Shown: one piece after another, positions 1-9,492 of the stretch
How the letters are laid out: each line of letters opens with the position of its first letter
Position numbering within the stretch: position 1 is the stretch's first letter
NCBI GenBank assembly: GCA_029937545.1
Contig: JAPYPR010000004.1
Span: forward strand, 124,001-188,000
Reading direction: 5' to 3'
DNA from: Erythrobacter sp.
GTDB lineage: Bacteria > Pseudomonadota > Alphaproteobacteria > Sphingomonadales > Sphingomonadaceae
Length of the DNA stretch: 64,000 nucleotides
Notes under the pieces: generated by a model
What the model saw: only the letters and a program-made list of their open reading frames with translations
What the model was told of the DNA's origin: nothing
Database searches by the model: none
Program-made: the position numbers and the translations under genes

Positions 1-100
1 TCCACAGGGAGAGCGCAGATACGAACGCCAGCGAAACCCCGATCGCGACGACGCGAAGAATGGTGGTGTAGCCACCAAACTTGATCAGCCATTTAAGCAT
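1..100 (-). CDS. N-terminal fragment of a membrane protein, possibly a polysaccharide flippase
   Basis: The first 33 codons of a minus-strand gene run off the left edge. It starts with ATG at 100, 27 bases after the rmlA stop, so it is the next gene of the polysaccharide operon. The peptide begins MLKWLIKFGGYTTILRVVAI and continues hydrophobic (GVSLAFVSALSLW). This fits the first transmembrane segment of an inner-membrane protein. The pattern resembles the start of Wzx/MATE-type oligosaccharide flippases, and such a gene is expected here, but too little is present to assign it. Confidence 0.6.
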   Translation of the reverse strand, partial: MLKWLIKFGGYTTILRVVAIGVSLAFVSALSLW

Positions 101-126
101 GTCGCGCCGCGATCACCTTTGCCGTG

Positions 127-996
127 TCAGAGCAAGGTCAACAGATATTGCCCGTAGGTCGATTTGCCGAGCTTTTTCGCAAGGTCGCCCAATTGCGTCT
201 CGCTGATCCAGCCCTTGCGGAAAGCGATTTCTTCGGGGCAACCGGTCTGCATGCCTTGCCGAACTGCCAATGTGCGGACCATGTTGGCGGCATCGAGGAG
301 CGATCCGTGAGTCCCGGTGTCGAGCCATGCGAAACCGCGTCCCATCGTCTTGATGTCGAGCGACCCGTCGCGAAGATAGGTTTCCAGGAGCGAGGTGATC
401 TCGAGTTCGCCGCGTGCCGATGGCTCTACGGACTTGGCTCGCTCGGGCGCTTCGTCGTCCAGGAAATACAGGCCCGTCACCGCGTAGTTGGACGGCGGAT
501 CGGCGGGCTTTTCGATGATCTGGTCGACCTTGCCGGTCTCATCGAAGCCAACAACACCGTAATACTGCGGGTCTGCGACATGATAGCCGAAAACGGTTCC
601 ACCCTGCTCTTGCGCCGCAGCGGATTCGAGCAGTTCGGGAAGTCCGTGCCCGAAGAAGATATTATCGCCGAGAACCATCGTCGATGCGGCACCGTCCAGG
701 AACTCTTCGGCCAGCAAGTAGGCCTGGGCCAGGCCGTCGGGTGACGGTTGCACGATATATTCGAACCGCATCGCCCACTGGCTGCCATCGCCCAGCAAGT
801 GCTGGAATTGCGCCTGATCCTCCGGCGTGGTGATGATCGCGACCTCGCGGATGCCGCTGAGCATGAGCACCGAGAGCGGATAATAGATCATCGGCTTGTC
901 GTAGATCGGCATGAGTTGCTTTGAGACCGCCATCGTCAGCGGATACAGCCGCGTACCCGATCCTCCGGCCAGGATAATGCCTTTGCGCTGGGTCAT
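127..996 (-). CDS. rmlA: Glucose-1-phosphate thymidylyltransferase RmlA
   Basis: 289 aa. First step of dTDP-L-rhamnose synthesis: glucose-1-phosphate + dTTP gives dTDP-glucose + PPi, in the cytoplasm. The N-terminal nucleotidyltransferase signature GIILAGGSGTRLYPLT is at residues 5-20, followed by SKQLMPIYDKPMIYYPL and the later VLGDNIFFG and EITSLLETYL blocks typical of the short RmlA form. Length is normal for the family. ATG at 996 is preferred over an in-frame upstream start because it overlaps the rmlD stop as ATGA, matching the other junctions of this operon. It is the last rml gene transcribed. Confidence 0.95.
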   Translation of the reverse strand: MTQRKGIILAGGSGTRLYPLTMAVSKQLMPIYDKPMIYYPLSVLMLSGIREVAIITTPEDQAQFQHLLGDGSQWAMRFEYIVQPSPDGLAQAYLLAEEFLDGAASTMVLGDNIFFGHGLPELLESAAAQEQGGTVFGYHVADPQYYGVVGFDETGKVDQIIEKPADPPSNYAVTGLYFLDDEAPERAKSVEPSARGELEITSLLETYLRDGSLDIKTMGRGFAWLDTGTHGSLLDAANMVRTLAVRQGMQTGCPEEIAFRKGWISETQLGDLAKKLGKSTYGQYLLTLL

Positions 997-1838
997 GATG
1001 CTTTGAAATCCTCGATTATCGGCTTCAGCGCTGGTCGCCACTGCGGTCTGGTTGCACCGATGGTGGACAGGCTGGAGCAGTCCAGGCGGCTGTTCAGCGG
1101 CCGGGCTGCGGGTGTCGGAAAGTCCTTAGTCGGGATGTCCTCGACTGTCACCTTGAGCCCGGCTTCGTCGAAAATCGCGCGGGCGAAATTGGCCCAGTTG
1201 ACGTCGGGAGCCCCTGAAAGGTGATAGACGCCGCTGGCGGCGCGGTCGGCTCTTATAGCGTCCAGCGCAGAAAGACACGTCCTGGCGATAGCTTCGGCCG
1301 GCGTCGGCCCGCCGATCTGGTCGGCGACTATGCGCAGCGTATCACGCTCGGCACCGAGGCGAAGCATGGTCTTCACGAAATTGCTTCCGAACTTAGAGAA
1401 CACCCAGCTGGTGCGGATGATCGCGTAATCGGACCCGCTCTCACGGACCGCTTCCTCGCCCTCGGCCTTGGTCCGTCCATAGACATTCAGCGGCGCGATC
1501 GGATCATCCGGATTTCGGGCACCCTCCCCCGACCCGTCGAATACATAGTCGGTAGAAATGTGGACGAGAGGAATGCCGGCCTCGGCGCAGGCTTTTGCCA
1601 TTGCCGCGGGAGCTTGCGCGTTGACCGTGCGGGCCAACTCCACCTCCTCTTCCGCACGATCGACAGCCGTGTAGGCCGCAGCGTTGATCACGCCGCGGGG
1701 CTCCAGCTTTGCGATCAGCCCCGCGCAGTCCTGAGGGCGGGACAGATCGGCCTCGTCCCGACCGGCGAAATGCGCATCGGGCACCAGCTCGCGCAGCGCC
1801 GAGGCAACCTGGCCGGTCTTTCCGAAGACGAGGGTCAT
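993..1838 (-). CDS. rmlD: dTDP-4-dehydrorhamnose reductase RmlD
   Basis: 281 aa SDR-fold enzyme reducing dTDP-4-keto-L-rhamnose to dTDP-L-rhamnose with NAD(P)H. The start [15 protein letters not shown] carries the compact GxxGxxA nucleotide-binding loop. [14 protein letters not shown] and the later YGRTKAEGE (YxxxK) are family hallmarks, and [20 protein letters not shown] follows. The start at 1838 overlaps the rmlB stop as ATGA. The reading frame stays open upstream, but those residues are an antisense-like extension of the rmlB 3' end. Translational coupling with rmlB and rmlA is likely. Confidence 0.94.
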   Translation of the reverse strand: MTLVFGKTGQVASALRELVPDAHFAGRDEADLSRPQDCAGLIAKLEPRGVINAAAYTAVDRAEEEVELARTVNAQAPAAMAKACAEAGIPLVHISTDYVFDGSGEGARNPDDPIAPLNVYGRTKAEGEEAVRESGSDYAIIRTSWVFSKFGSNFVKTMLRLGAERDTLRIVADQIGGPTPAEAIARTCLSALDAIRADRAASGVYHLSGAPDVNWANFARAIFDEAGLKVTVEDIPTKDFPTPAARPLNSRLDCSSLSTIGATRPQWRPALKPIIEDFKAS

Positions 1839-2878
1839 GCCTTGGTGCCGAGCCTGACGCCGACGCCCTTGCGGTCCAGCAGGGCCTGCCACCAATCCTC
1901 GTTGTCGAGATACCAGCGAATGGTCCGCTCCAGCCCCTCTTCCACCGTAACCGACGGACGCCAGCCAAGTTCGTCGCGAATACGGGTCGGATCGATCGCA
2001 TAGCGCTGATCGTGACCCGGGCGATCTTCCACGAAGGTGATCTGGTCCTTGTAGGAACCTTCCGCCTTGGGCCGCACATCGTCTAGGATCGAGAGGATGG
2101 TTTCCACCAGTTCGAGATTCGTCCGCTCGTTCTCGCCGCCGATATTGTAGCTGCGGCCCACTTCACCCTTCGTCAGCGCAAGAAGCAGTGCATCCGCGTG
2201 ATCTTCAACGAACAACCAGTCGCGGACATTGTCGCCCTTGCCGTAGATCGGGATGGGCTTGCCCACGAGCGCGTTGATAATCACCACCGGCACCAGCTTT
2301 TCCGGGAAGTGATACGGACCGTAATTGTTCGAGCAATTGGTCAGCACCACCGGCAACCCGTAGGTCTCATGCCATGCCCGCACAAGGTGATCCGAAGACG
2401 CTTTGCTGGCCGAATAGGGCGAACGCGGATCGTAGGGCGTGTCTTCGGTAAACATGCCCTCCTTGCCGAGCGATCCGAAGACCTCGTCGGTCGAGATATG
2501 ATGGAAACGAAAATCGGCAGGCTTGCCCTTCTCCTGCCAATAGGCCCGGCTCGCCTCCAGCATGTTGAACGTGCCGGTGATATTGGTTTCGATGAAGTCC
2601 GCAGGGCCGTCGATCGACCGGTCGACATGACTTTCCGCCGCAAGATGCATGACTGCATCGGGGTTGTGCCGCTGGAAGACCGCGTCCAGCGCCTGGCGGT
2701 CGCGGATATCGACCTGCTCGAAAGCGTAAAGATTGCTGTCGGCGACAGGCGCCACATTGGCGAGGCACGCGGCATAGGTCAGCGCATCGCAGTTGACGAC
2801 TTCGTGGCCGCGGGAAACCGCAAGGCGGACAACGGCGGAACCGATGAAGCCTGCGCCGCCGGTAATGAGAATCTTCAC
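1835..2878 (-). CDS. rmlB: dTDP-glucose 4,6-dehydratase RmlB
   Basis: 347 aa, GTG start overlapping the rmlC stop as GTGA. NAD+-dependent conversion of dTDP-glucose to dTDP-4-keto-6-deoxyglucose, second step of the rhamnose pathway. Visible: Rossmann glycine motif [11 protein letters not shown] near the N terminus, [24 protein letters not shown] (the catalytic TDE of dehydratases), [12 protein letters not shown] (YxxxK) and [17 protein letters not shown]. All are characteristic of RmlB rather than other extended SDRs. Length is typical. Confidence 0.96.
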   Translation of the reverse strand: MKILITGGAGFIGSAVVRLAVSRGHEVVNCDALTYAACLANVAPVADSNLYAFEQVDIRDRQALDAVFQRHNPDAVMHLAAESHVDRSIDGPADFIETNITGTFNMLEASRAYWQEKGKPADFRFHHISTDEVFGSLGKEGMFTEDTPYDPRSPYSASKASSDHLVRAWHETYGLPVVLTNCSNNYGPYHFPEKLVPVVIINALVGKPIPIYGKGDNVRDWLFVEDHADALLLALTKGEVGRSYNIGGENERTNLELVETILSILDDVRPKAEGSYKDQITFVEDRPGHDQRYAIDPTRIRDELGWRPSVTVEEGLERTIRWYLDNEDWWQALLDRKGVGVRLGTKA

Positions 2879-3438
2879 GATGATGCCTCGTGGTCGAAGG
2901 GGGTGTCGAATTCGGAGAACGGCGTTGCCGCTGCGTCTTTCTCGGACAGAGTCGGGTCAATTTCACCGAACGGCCAGTCGATCCCGACGCTGTTCCACAG
3001 AACCGCGCCGTCGCATTCCGGCGCGTAGAAATCGGTGCATTTATAGATGATTTCGCTGTCGGGTTCGAGCGTGGCGAAGCCGTGTAGAAACCCGGCGGGA
3101 ATCCACAATTGCCGGCCATTCGAAAAGCTCAGTTCTTCGCCGACCCACTTTCCATACGTTGGCGAGCCACGACGGATATCGACGGCGACGTCGAAGATAG
3201 CACCGCGTCCACAGCGCACCAGCTTGCCCTGAGCGTGCGGCGGCGATTGATAATGCAGTCCGCGCACGGTCCCGACCTGGCTAGACATCGAATGGTTGTC
3301 CTGCACGAAGTCTGGCAGATCGAGCCCCGCATCGCGCAGCTTTTTCGAATTCCAGCTTTCACTAAAAAAGCCGCGTTCGTCGCCGAAACGCGGTGGGACG
3401 ATACGGAAAACTCCCGGGAGCGGTGTTTCTTCGATCAT
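2875..3438 (-). CDS. rmlC: dTDP-4-dehydrorhamnose 3,5-epimerase RmlC
   Basis: 187 aa cupin-fold epimerase acting between RmlB and RmlD. Signatures: [36 protein letters not shown] (catalytic-His region RGLHYQ), [32 protein letters not shown] and [15 protein letters not shown]. It is the first of the rml genes in transcription order (rmlC-B-D-A). ATG at 3438 lies 58 bases after the stop of the upstream hypothetical gene, so it is probably part of the same operon. Confidence 0.96.
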   Translation of the reverse strand: MIEETPLPGVFRIVPPRFGDERGFFSESWNSKKLRDAGLDLPDFVQDNHSMSSQVGTVRGLHYQSPPHAQGKLVRCGRGAIFDVAVDIRRGSPTYGKWVGEELSFSNGRQLWIPAGFLHGFATLEPDSEIIYKCTDFYAPECDGAVLWNSVGIDWPFGEIDPTLSEKDAAATPFSEFDTPFDHEASS

Positions 3439-3496
3439 GCTGTCCTGACTTAGCTTGCTATTCGTCGATAGGGTGAGTGGCCGCTTCCACGCGAAG

Positions 3497-4642
3497 CTAG
3501 ACCGGTCGGATCTTGCTGAGCTTCACATCCGCCTTGCGGCCACGCGACGAAATCAGAGACAGCACTTGCAGATCGCAGTCCGCCGGTACCGTGAACTGGA
3601 ATTCGTCATCCACCATCGCCGAATTTTCAAGGAGGTCGGTGCTTTGGCGACCCCCGCATTTCAATTCCAGGTCAAGCTCGGACTCCCCGGCAGATGCGCT
3701 CGGGCGTTCCGCCTTCCACTGCAACCGGAAGCGGTGAACCCCGGCGGGCAGGCTGGCGAACCGGTAAGCTACGGCTTTACGTACGGGTGAGCGGTTGGCG
3801 ACAGTGAGGGTGTCGGCTTGCGAACCGGGCTTCGTTGCCACCCCGTCGCCCTTCTCGAACTGCCAGCCGAACGGATCTATGTCATTGGCAGCATATTGCA
3901 GGACGAAGCCGGATTGATCGTCCTGTCCGCATGTTTCGTACCAGAGGTCGGACCCCGGTCGGCCTTCGCCCATGGCCAACAGGCGGCGGGCAAGTGAGGC
4001 AGTATCCTCGCACGGGATCGCACCACCGTTGCTGCTCGCCAGCCTGAACATCTCGCCCGTAGGCGGGGCCAGGTTGGCGTAGCGCTGGCTTAGCTCTACA
4101 AGATGCGCGGATAGGCCGGGACTTTCAGCCAGACGTTCCGCAAAAGCTTCTCTGCCTTCCGGTACCATAAGCACTTGTTCCGCCGCAGCGGCCTGCACGT
4201 CCCATTCTTCGACGTGGCGGATGATCGCCTCCAGCCGCTGCGCAGCTGCAACCGCATTTCCGTTGGAGAGCGCCGAACCCAGCACGGTGATCTGCGTATA
4301 CAGGTCCCGCCAGCCGCGCTTCGATGCTTCGGTCAGGGCAACGCCCGCCGGTTCGACGAGATCGCTTTCCACCAGATGAAGAGCGCGCAGGCTGAGATGG
4401 TGGGCCGGGATCGGACGATGCTGCAACACGCTCCGCGTAGCGCTCTCGGCAGACGTCGGCTCCGTCGTGATAAGCATCTGCGCCCGGGTGAGATCGGCTT
4501 CCCCGCCCAGCCCCTGGGGGATGAGCCCGATGAGTTCGGGACGGCTAGCCGTAGCACGATCCAGCTGAAACAGCGAGATCGCGGCGCCAAGCGCAAGAAA
4601 CAGGGCAATTCTTGCCAACCAGCCCAGAATACCGGAACCCAT
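3497..4642 (-). CDS. Exopolysaccharide-locus membrane-anchored hypothetical protein
   Basis: 381 aa, not recognised as a named family. One N-terminal membrane segment (about residues 6-26, ILGWLARIALFLALGAAISL) suggests an inner-membrane anchor with a periplasmic body. Residues 50-220 are Ala/Leu/Glu-rich and helical, resembling degenerate TPR-type repeats. The last 150 residues look beta-rich (for example VHRFRLQWKAERPSASAG and DDEFQFTVPADCDLQVLSL). It sits 12 bases after the Wzc-like kinase gene, so a role in polymer assembly or export is inferred from position only. Confidence 0.8.
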   Translation of the reverse strand: MGSGILGWLARIALFLALGAAISLFQLDRATASRPELIGLIPQGLGGEADLTRAQMLITTEPTSAESATRSVLQHRPIPAHHLSLRALHLVESDLVEPAGVALTEASKRGWRDLYTQITVLGSALSNGNAVAAAQRLEAIIRHVEEWDVQAAAAEQVLMVPEGREAFAERLAESPGLSAHLVELSQRYANLAPPTGEMFRLASSNGGAIPCEDTASLARRLLAMGEGRPGSDLWYETCGQDDQSGFVLQYAANDIDPFGWQFEKGDGVATKPGSQADTLTVANRSPVRKAVAYRFASLPAGVHRFRLQWKAERPSASAGESELDLELKCGGRQSTDLLENSAMVDDEFQFTVPADCDLQVLSLISSRGRKADVKLSKIRPV

Positions 4643-4654
4643 CAGTCACAGACC

Positions 4655-6880
4655 CTAGTCGTCGCCCTTGTAGGCGTAATACTCGGCGGCATAGTACTGA
4701 TATTCGCCGCCCAGCTTGCGGGCATCGAACTTGGTCAGGACGGCACCGAGGATCTTGGCGTTGACCAGAGACAAGCGGCGCAGGGCTGCCTTGATCGCCC
4801 CGCGACTGGCGCTCGAGGAGTCGATCGCGACCAGCAATGCGTCCACATGGGCAGCCAGCGTCGTAGCGTCCGCGAGGCCCAGTACGGGGGGCGCATCGAG
4901 GATGATGCAATCATACTGCGTCCGCATTTCGGCCAGCAGGCTTTCGAGCTTGTCGGACGTCAGCAGGGCCGCCGGATTCGGCGGAATGGGCAGCGCCGTC
5001 ATATAGTCGAGGTTCGGTCGACCGGAGGGGAAGACCACGCTCTCGATATCGTTCTCGCCAGCGAGAACGGTAGTGAAACCTTCCCGCTCGCGATCGTCCG
5101 TACGCTTGTGCAACGTGGGACGGCGAAGGTCGGCGTCGATCAACAGCGTCTTGCGTCCCAGGTCGGCAATGCCGCGGGCAAGCTCTTCACTGGTGGTGGT
5201 CTTGCCCTCACCCGGCTGCGAACTTGTGATGGCGATCGTCTTGGGCACGCCATTGGCACTGCTGTACCGGATGTTGGTCAACAACGAACGATAGGCCTCG
5301 CTCATCGCCGACTTCGGATCGGCCAGCTCTTCCTGCGGGCTGTCTTCGACCGTCTTCGGGATCAGACCCAAGAGCGAGAGGCCGAGCTTGCGTTCGACAT
5401 CGTCCGGCGAGCGGATCACATCGTCGTACTGCTCACGGACAAAGACAAAACCGGAAGCGAAAACGAGGCCGCCCAGCAAGGCCACCAGCATATTCAGGAT
5501 CGGATCCGGGAAGCTAGGTTTGCGAGGCGGTTCGGCAACATCGACCAACGATACGTTGTTCGAGGATGCGCCGGCCGTGGCGCTCAATTCATTGTATCGG
5601 GTAAGCAGGGTATTGTAGAGCGCTCGATCGGTTTCCGCGACGCGCTTCAGCACGTTGTATTGGACACCGCGATCCTGCTCGTTGAGCGCATCGGAGCGAA
5701 GCCCGGTAACCTGGCCGCGGATATTCTCTTCACGCTCGAGCGCCGATTCATACTGCAACCGTACGGATCGCTTGATCGAACTGGCGACCGCTTGGATCTG
5801 CTCGTCGATCTCGTTCACACGCGCCTGAAGCGCCTGCACATTGGGGTGCTCGTCCAGATGTCGCGAACGCTCGGCCGACAGTTCCGCCTCCGCTTCCGCC
5901 TTGTCTGCCAGCAAAGCCTGCACCGCATTGTTTTGAAGCACCTGCGGAATGGACATTGTCGGCTGGTTGGAAATCGATTCCCAATCCTGCTGCGCTGTTA
6001 TCCTGCGGGCGGTCGCTTCGCTGGCGGCGGCGTTGAACTGCTGCAACGCGTCGTTGGTGATCGAAAGTGTCGTTTCCTGGTCGGCGTTCTGGCCCTGGCC
6101 CGAAACACGGATCAGTCCCGCAGCGCGCGAGTACTGGTTGAGGTCGCGCTCGCTCTGTTCGAGCTTTGCGCGCGCATCGGCCAGTTCCTGCGCCAGATAG
6201 TCACGTGCGTAGGCGGAGCTGTCGAACTTGCGGGACAGGTTCGAAGCGATATAGGCCTCAGCCGTCGCGTTGGAGATCGTCGCAGCTAGCTGGGGATCGG
6301 CGCTCTCGAACGAAATCGAGACAATCCGGCTTTCCATGGGCAGCGAGACATTCATGCTGTCCTGCAGCGCATCGATTGCTACTTCTTCCCGGTAGGCGGG
6401 AAGTTCGACGGCAGAATTCACACCGTCGGGCAGCGCTTCCTCGGTCGGCATGTCAATGCCCTGCGCCTCGAAGAAGCGCTCGCTCTCGGCCAGATTTTCC
6501 TGTTCGACGACCCGCTGGGCGAGCGACCGGCTGCGCAGAATGTCGACTTCGGTTTGCAGGAAGCGATCGGCGTCCTGGTAAGCGGCAGCCGGAGCGGTAT
6601 CCGCCCCCTCGATGATCTGGTCGGTTTCCATTTCGACCAGGACCCGCGACGTGGCGACATATTTCGGCACTACGAGGAGGGTCAGGAGTGCGCCGAGGAT
6701 GAGGAAACCCACGATGATGGCCACGACCCAGATGAGGTTGCGACGAAAGGCCGCGACGATCGCCCGGAAGTCAATCTCGACCTGCTCGGTCGATTCCGTG
6801 GGCATTGCCTGGGCCGTCGTCACTGTCGGATCGCCAGCGCCCTCGACGGTGATAGCCGGTGAATTCGAATGAATGTTCAC
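4655..6880 (-). CDS. Polysaccharide co-polymerase / BY-type tyrosine autokinase (Wzc/GumC-like)
   Basis: 741 aa inner-membrane protein controlling polymerisation and export. N-terminal Wzz domain with a first membrane span near residues 45-65 (NLIWVVAIIVGFLILGALL), a long periplasmic coiled-coil region, and a second span near residues 455-475 after PRKPSFPDP. The cytoplasmic kinase domain has Walker A SSQPGEGKTTTSEE (near residue 556), Walker A' TLLIDADLRRPTLHK and CIILDAPPVLGLADA. The C-terminal Tyr cluster EYQYYAAEYYAYKGDD is the autophosphorylation tail. GTG start one base after the wza-like stop. Confidence 0.93.
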   Translation of the reverse strand: MNIHSNSPAITVEGAGDPTVTTAQAMPTESTEQVEIDFRAIVAAFRRNLIWVVAIIVGFLILGALLTLLVVPKYVATSRVLVEMETDQIIEGADTAPAAAYQDADRFLQTEVDILRSRSLAQRVVEQENLAESERFFEAQGIDMPTEEALPDGVNSAVELPAYREEVAIDALQDSMNVSLPMESRIVSISFESADPQLAATISNATAEAYIASNLSRKFDSSAYARDYLAQELADARAKLEQSERDLNQYSRAAGLIRVSGQGQNADQETTLSITNDALQQFNAAASEATARRITAQQDWESISNQPTMSIPQVLQNNAVQALLADKAEAEAELSAERSRHLDEHPNVQALQARVNEIDEQIQAVASSIKRSVRLQYESALEREENIRGQVTGLRSDALNEQDRGVQYNVLKRVAETDRALYNTLLTRYNELSATAGASSNNVSLVDVAEPPRKPSFPDPILNMLVALLGGLVFASGFVFVREQYDDVIRSPDDVERKLGLSLLGLIPKTVEDSPQEELADPKSAMSEAYRSLLTNIRYSSANGVPKTIAITSSQPGEGKTTTSEELARGIADLGRKTLLIDADLRRPTLHKRTDDREREGFTTVLAGENDIESVVFPSGRPNLDYMTALPIPPNPAALLTSDKLESLLAEMRTQYDCIILDAPPVLGLADATTLAAHVDALLVAIDSSSASRGAIKAALRRLSLVNAKILGAVLTKFDARKLGGEYQYYAAEYYAYKGDD

Positions 6881-6881
6881 G

Positions 6882-7574
6882 TCAGAACCTTGTAAATACG
6901 TTCAAGATCGGCGCGGCCCGGAGGAAATCCTGATAGATCCCGCGAACCGCCGAGTACCCGACCACGATCCTGTCGCCGCCGAGAACTTCGGGATCGCTCG
7001 CGCGGCCTTCCCGGATGGCCTTGAGATTGAAGACGGCACCGAAACGCTCGCCGTCGATCTCGCGAAAAATGATAACCTCGTCGTCAACAGCCGTATTCGT
7101 GACACCTTGCGCACGCGCGATCGATTCCACGAGCGAAGTCGTCCCTGCGATCTCGTAGACACCCGGCGAGGTGACCATACCATCGACTGTCACCCTTTGC
7201 GCAGCCGATGCGACCACGCCGACCACGACCTGTGGATCGCGGATATAGCGCGAGCCCAATCCAGCCTCGAGCTCTCGGCTCAGCTCGATCGGAGTCTTTC
7301 CTTCCGCAACAACTTCGCCGACGAAGGGAAAGTTGATCGTGCCAGCCGAATTGACGGAAATCTGTTCGAACGTCAGCTCAGGTTCCTGAAAGACGCGAAC
7401 TGACAGCGTGTCGAGCACGCCTATGCGGTATTCAACCAACCGTTCCGACGCGCCCGCAGACGGCATGATCCTGTAGGCTTCTTCTCCGCGGGCCAGATCT
7501 GCCGATGGAGAAAAACAGCCGCTCGTAAAGCTAGACGCTGCCAACAGAGCGGCCAGACGAAACTTGTTACTCAT
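6882..7574 (-). CDS. Polysaccharide export lipoprotein (Wza/GumB-like)
   Basis: 230 aa outer-membrane export protein. ATG at 7574 was chosen over longer in-frame starts because it gives a clean lipoprotein signal (MSNKFRLAALLAASSFTSGC, lipobox ending in Cys20) and overlaps the ligase stop as ATGA. Mature part: a Poly_export domain (YRIGVLDTLSVRVFQEPEL to ISVNSAGTINFPFVGEVVAEG) followed by a SLBB-like segment (QRVTVDGMVTSPGVYEIAG). It is shorter than E. coli Wza (about 380 aa), closer to the GumB size. It acts with the adjacent Wzc-like kinase. Confidence 0.9.
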   Translation of the reverse strand: MSNKFRLAALLAASSFTSGCFSPSADLARGEEAYRIMPSAGASERLVEYRIGVLDTLSVRVFQEPELTFEQISVNSAGTINFPFVGEVVAEGKTPIELSRELEAGLGSRYIRDPQVVVGVVASAAQRVTVDGMVTSPGVYEIAGTTSLVESIARAQGVTNTAVDDEVIIFREIDGERFGAVFNLKAIREGRASDPEVLGGDRIVVGYSAVRGIYQDFLRAAPILNVFTRF

Positions 7575-8935
7575 AACGATCCCTTGCTGTCCGGCTCCCT
7601 GCCAACCATCGTTGCGATGAGCAAGCCAGCTATACACAATAAAGCCTGATTTCGCAGCGGATAGTCGATCAAACCTTGCAGGGAGATGCACAGAATGGCG
7701 AGCGCGGCGGCCTGAACTGCGGCCGCATTCACCTGATGCCGCGCCATCCAGAAGCGCAGAGCCAACCACACCGCCCAAGCAGTGGCCAGGATCAGACCGA
7801 AAATGCCGGCTTCGATGGCCAATTCGAAATACTCGCTGTGCGCCCTGCCCGGCGTGCCCGCCAAGACATGTTCAAGAGATTCATCGACGGGAAATACGTC
7901 ACGAAACGTCCCCATTCCGCTACCGAAAGGCCAGAAGCGCTCGACCGAGAAGAGGCTGTCTTCCCAAATCTCGGGGCGACGGTCGTCGAGCTCCGCAAAT
8001 CGGGCCCAGGTCGCGGAGAGACGCGTACTTTGCGCCAAAAAAACACCGATTCCGCCAATCAAGGCGAGGGCCCCGGCGGCCACAGCGACGCCTGAGCGGG
8101 CCGACAATTTATTCGGTCTGGACTTGAAGCCCAACCATACCATCTGCGAGATCGGCAAAAGTAGCAGTAAGGTAGACGAGCGCGAGTTTGTCAGGATCGC
8201 GCCGAGGACCATCAGGATGGCGCTCACCGCAAGGAAGCCGCGGGTCAAGGTATTACGGTTCGTCATGCGAAATGCGCCGATCGATGCGCAGAGACAGATA
8301 ACGAAGAACAGTCCACTCGAATTATGGCTCGCAAAAAAGCCGTAAAGCCGCCCTGAGCTCAGCACCGGATAAGGGTTGAGCACATCACCCGGAACCGCCA
8401 GTTGCAGAGCTCCGAAGATAAAATTGGCCACCCCCAGTGCCACAAGTAAAATGAGCGCGCGATAGCCGGCATCGGTGCGACCCCAAGGATATAGCGCCAG
8501 CGCTGCGACTGCCGGGATCAGTGACGCAAGAGCCACTATGGTGCGCCCGCGGTCCACGCTCCAGGGGAACCACCCTCCATCGGTGTCTAGAAGTTCGAGG
8601 CTCGCTTGCACGAGGTCCCGTCCAGGGAGTTGCTGCCAGATCGCAGGCGGAAGAGGGACAATCTGGATCAAAGGCAACGCGAGTGTCAGCCCAACCAGTA
8701 TGTAAAGACTCTTTGGCACTGCAGCGAAGCGGCCGCGAGCGAATCCGATAAAGAGCAAAGCAAGCGCAAGCGCCGCCAATTGCACTAGAAGATTGGCCAG
8801 GGGGTAACGGCTGCCGCCACCGCCGAAGACCAGCGCAACCGTCGCCAGCAATAAAATCGGCCAGCCCATCACCCTGAGCATGTCTGACGGCAGCGACGAC
8901 CCCGAGGCAGCTGCGGAACGATGACGCTTAGGCAT
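7571..8935 (-). CDS. O-antigen ligase / polymerase family membrane protein (Wzy_C)
   Basis: 454 aa, polytopic, about 10-12 hydrophobic segments starting at residue 23 (MGWPILLLATVALVFGG). The conserved periplasmic-loop motif of the O-antigen ligase/Wzy_C superfamily is visible as GRAHSEYFELAIEAGIFGLI, preceded by FGSGMGTFRDVFPV. In this locus it is either the repeat-unit polymerase or a ligase; sequence alone does not decide. ATGA overlap with the export lipoprotein gene shows tight coupling. Confidence 0.87.
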   Translation of the reverse strand: MPKRHRSAAASGSSLPSDMLRVMGWPILLLATVALVFGGGGSRYPLANLLVQLAALALALLFIGFARGRFAAVPKSLYILVGLTLALPLIQIVPLPPAIWQQLPGRDLVQASLELLDTDGGWFPWSVDRGRTIVALASLIPAVAALALYPWGRTDAGYRALILLVALGVANFIFGALQLAVPGDVLNPYPVLSSGRLYGFFASHNSSGLFFVICLCASIGAFRMTNRNTLTRGFLAVSAILMVLGAILTNSRSSTLLLLLPISQMVWLGFKSRPNKLSARSGVAVAAGALALIGGIGVFLAQSTRLSATWARFAELDDRRPEIWEDSLFSVERFWPFGSGMGTFRDVFPVDESLEHVLAGTPGRAHSEYFELAIEAGIFGLILATAWAVWLALRFWMARHQVNAAAVQAAALAILCISLQGLIDYPLRNQALLCIAGLLIATMVGREPDSKGSL

Positions 8936-8993
8936 TCCTACTCACACTAGCTTCGCGTGGAACTGTTTTGGGAAAAGATTGCAGGCATGAAAA

Positions 8994-9024
8994 ATCCCGC
9001 CGACCAGAAGGCCGGCGGGATAAT
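8994..9024 (-). terminator. Rho-independent terminator after the Asp-tailed small gene
   Basis: Inverted repeat TCCCGCCG (8995-9002) / CGGCGGGA (9013-9020), extended by an A-T pair. On the minus strand it is followed by a T run (TTTTT). It separates the small membrane-protein gene from the downstream ligase gene. Transcription is therefore probably partly terminated here, and the downstream operon may be attenuated relative to the small gene. Confidence 0.8.
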
Positions 9025-9043
9025 TTTTCAATCGCCCAGGCGC

Positions 9044-9325
9044 TTAGCCGCCCGGCGAGAAATCGTCATCATCGTCGTCGGCAGCAATGATGATGCCCAC
9101 GATGATTGCAATGCCGGCGATCACAGCGATGATCAGGCCCGGGCCGCCGAGTTCGCTCTGCTTCTTGGCAGCAGCGGTCGAACGGGTGACGTCGCTGGCG
9201 GTCGAGAGCTTCACGGGCTCTGCGACGACCGGAGCGTCTGCTGCACGGGTACCTGCGTGTGCGGTCACGGAGGTAGCTGCGAGAGCTACTGCACCGAGGC
9301 CGGTCAGAAGGCGGCTGGTCTTCAT
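9044..9325 (-). CDS. Small secreted/membrane protein with poly-Asp tail
   Basis: 93 aa, function unknown. A Sec signal peptide MKTSRLLTGLGAVALAATSV ends near THAHAG-like residues 21-25. A polar linker rich in Ala/Ser/Lys follows, then one hydrophobic helix (PGLIIAVIAGIAIIVGIIIA) and a C-terminal run of six Asp before DFSPGG. It lies between the sugar transferase and ligase genes and carries its own terminator, suggesting high, separately controlled expression. Similar short proteins accompany exopolysaccharide clusters of related genera (my recollection). Confidence 0.8.
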   Translation of the reverse strand: MKTSRLLTGLGAVALAATSVTAHAGTRAADAPVVAEPVKLSTASDVTRSTAAAKKQSELGGPGLIIAVIAGIAIIVGIIIAADDDDDDFSPGG

Positions 9326-9492
9326 AGTCAGTCTCCTAGAGATTATTCTTCTTTACGTCCGACCAAGCAGCTAGCAGCGATTCTGGCGCTACGCAACTGC
9401 TTAATCCTCTGATTACGTCGCATATTTACAACAGATAGTGACGCATCAGCCCCTCTATCGTGCGATCATGCCTAAACCGTTAATCCCACAGG

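Noticed and set aside
4175-6289. 704-codon open frame on the plus strand
   Set aside because: Antisense to the hypothetical and Wzc-like genes; no motif and Arg/Gln-rich composition.
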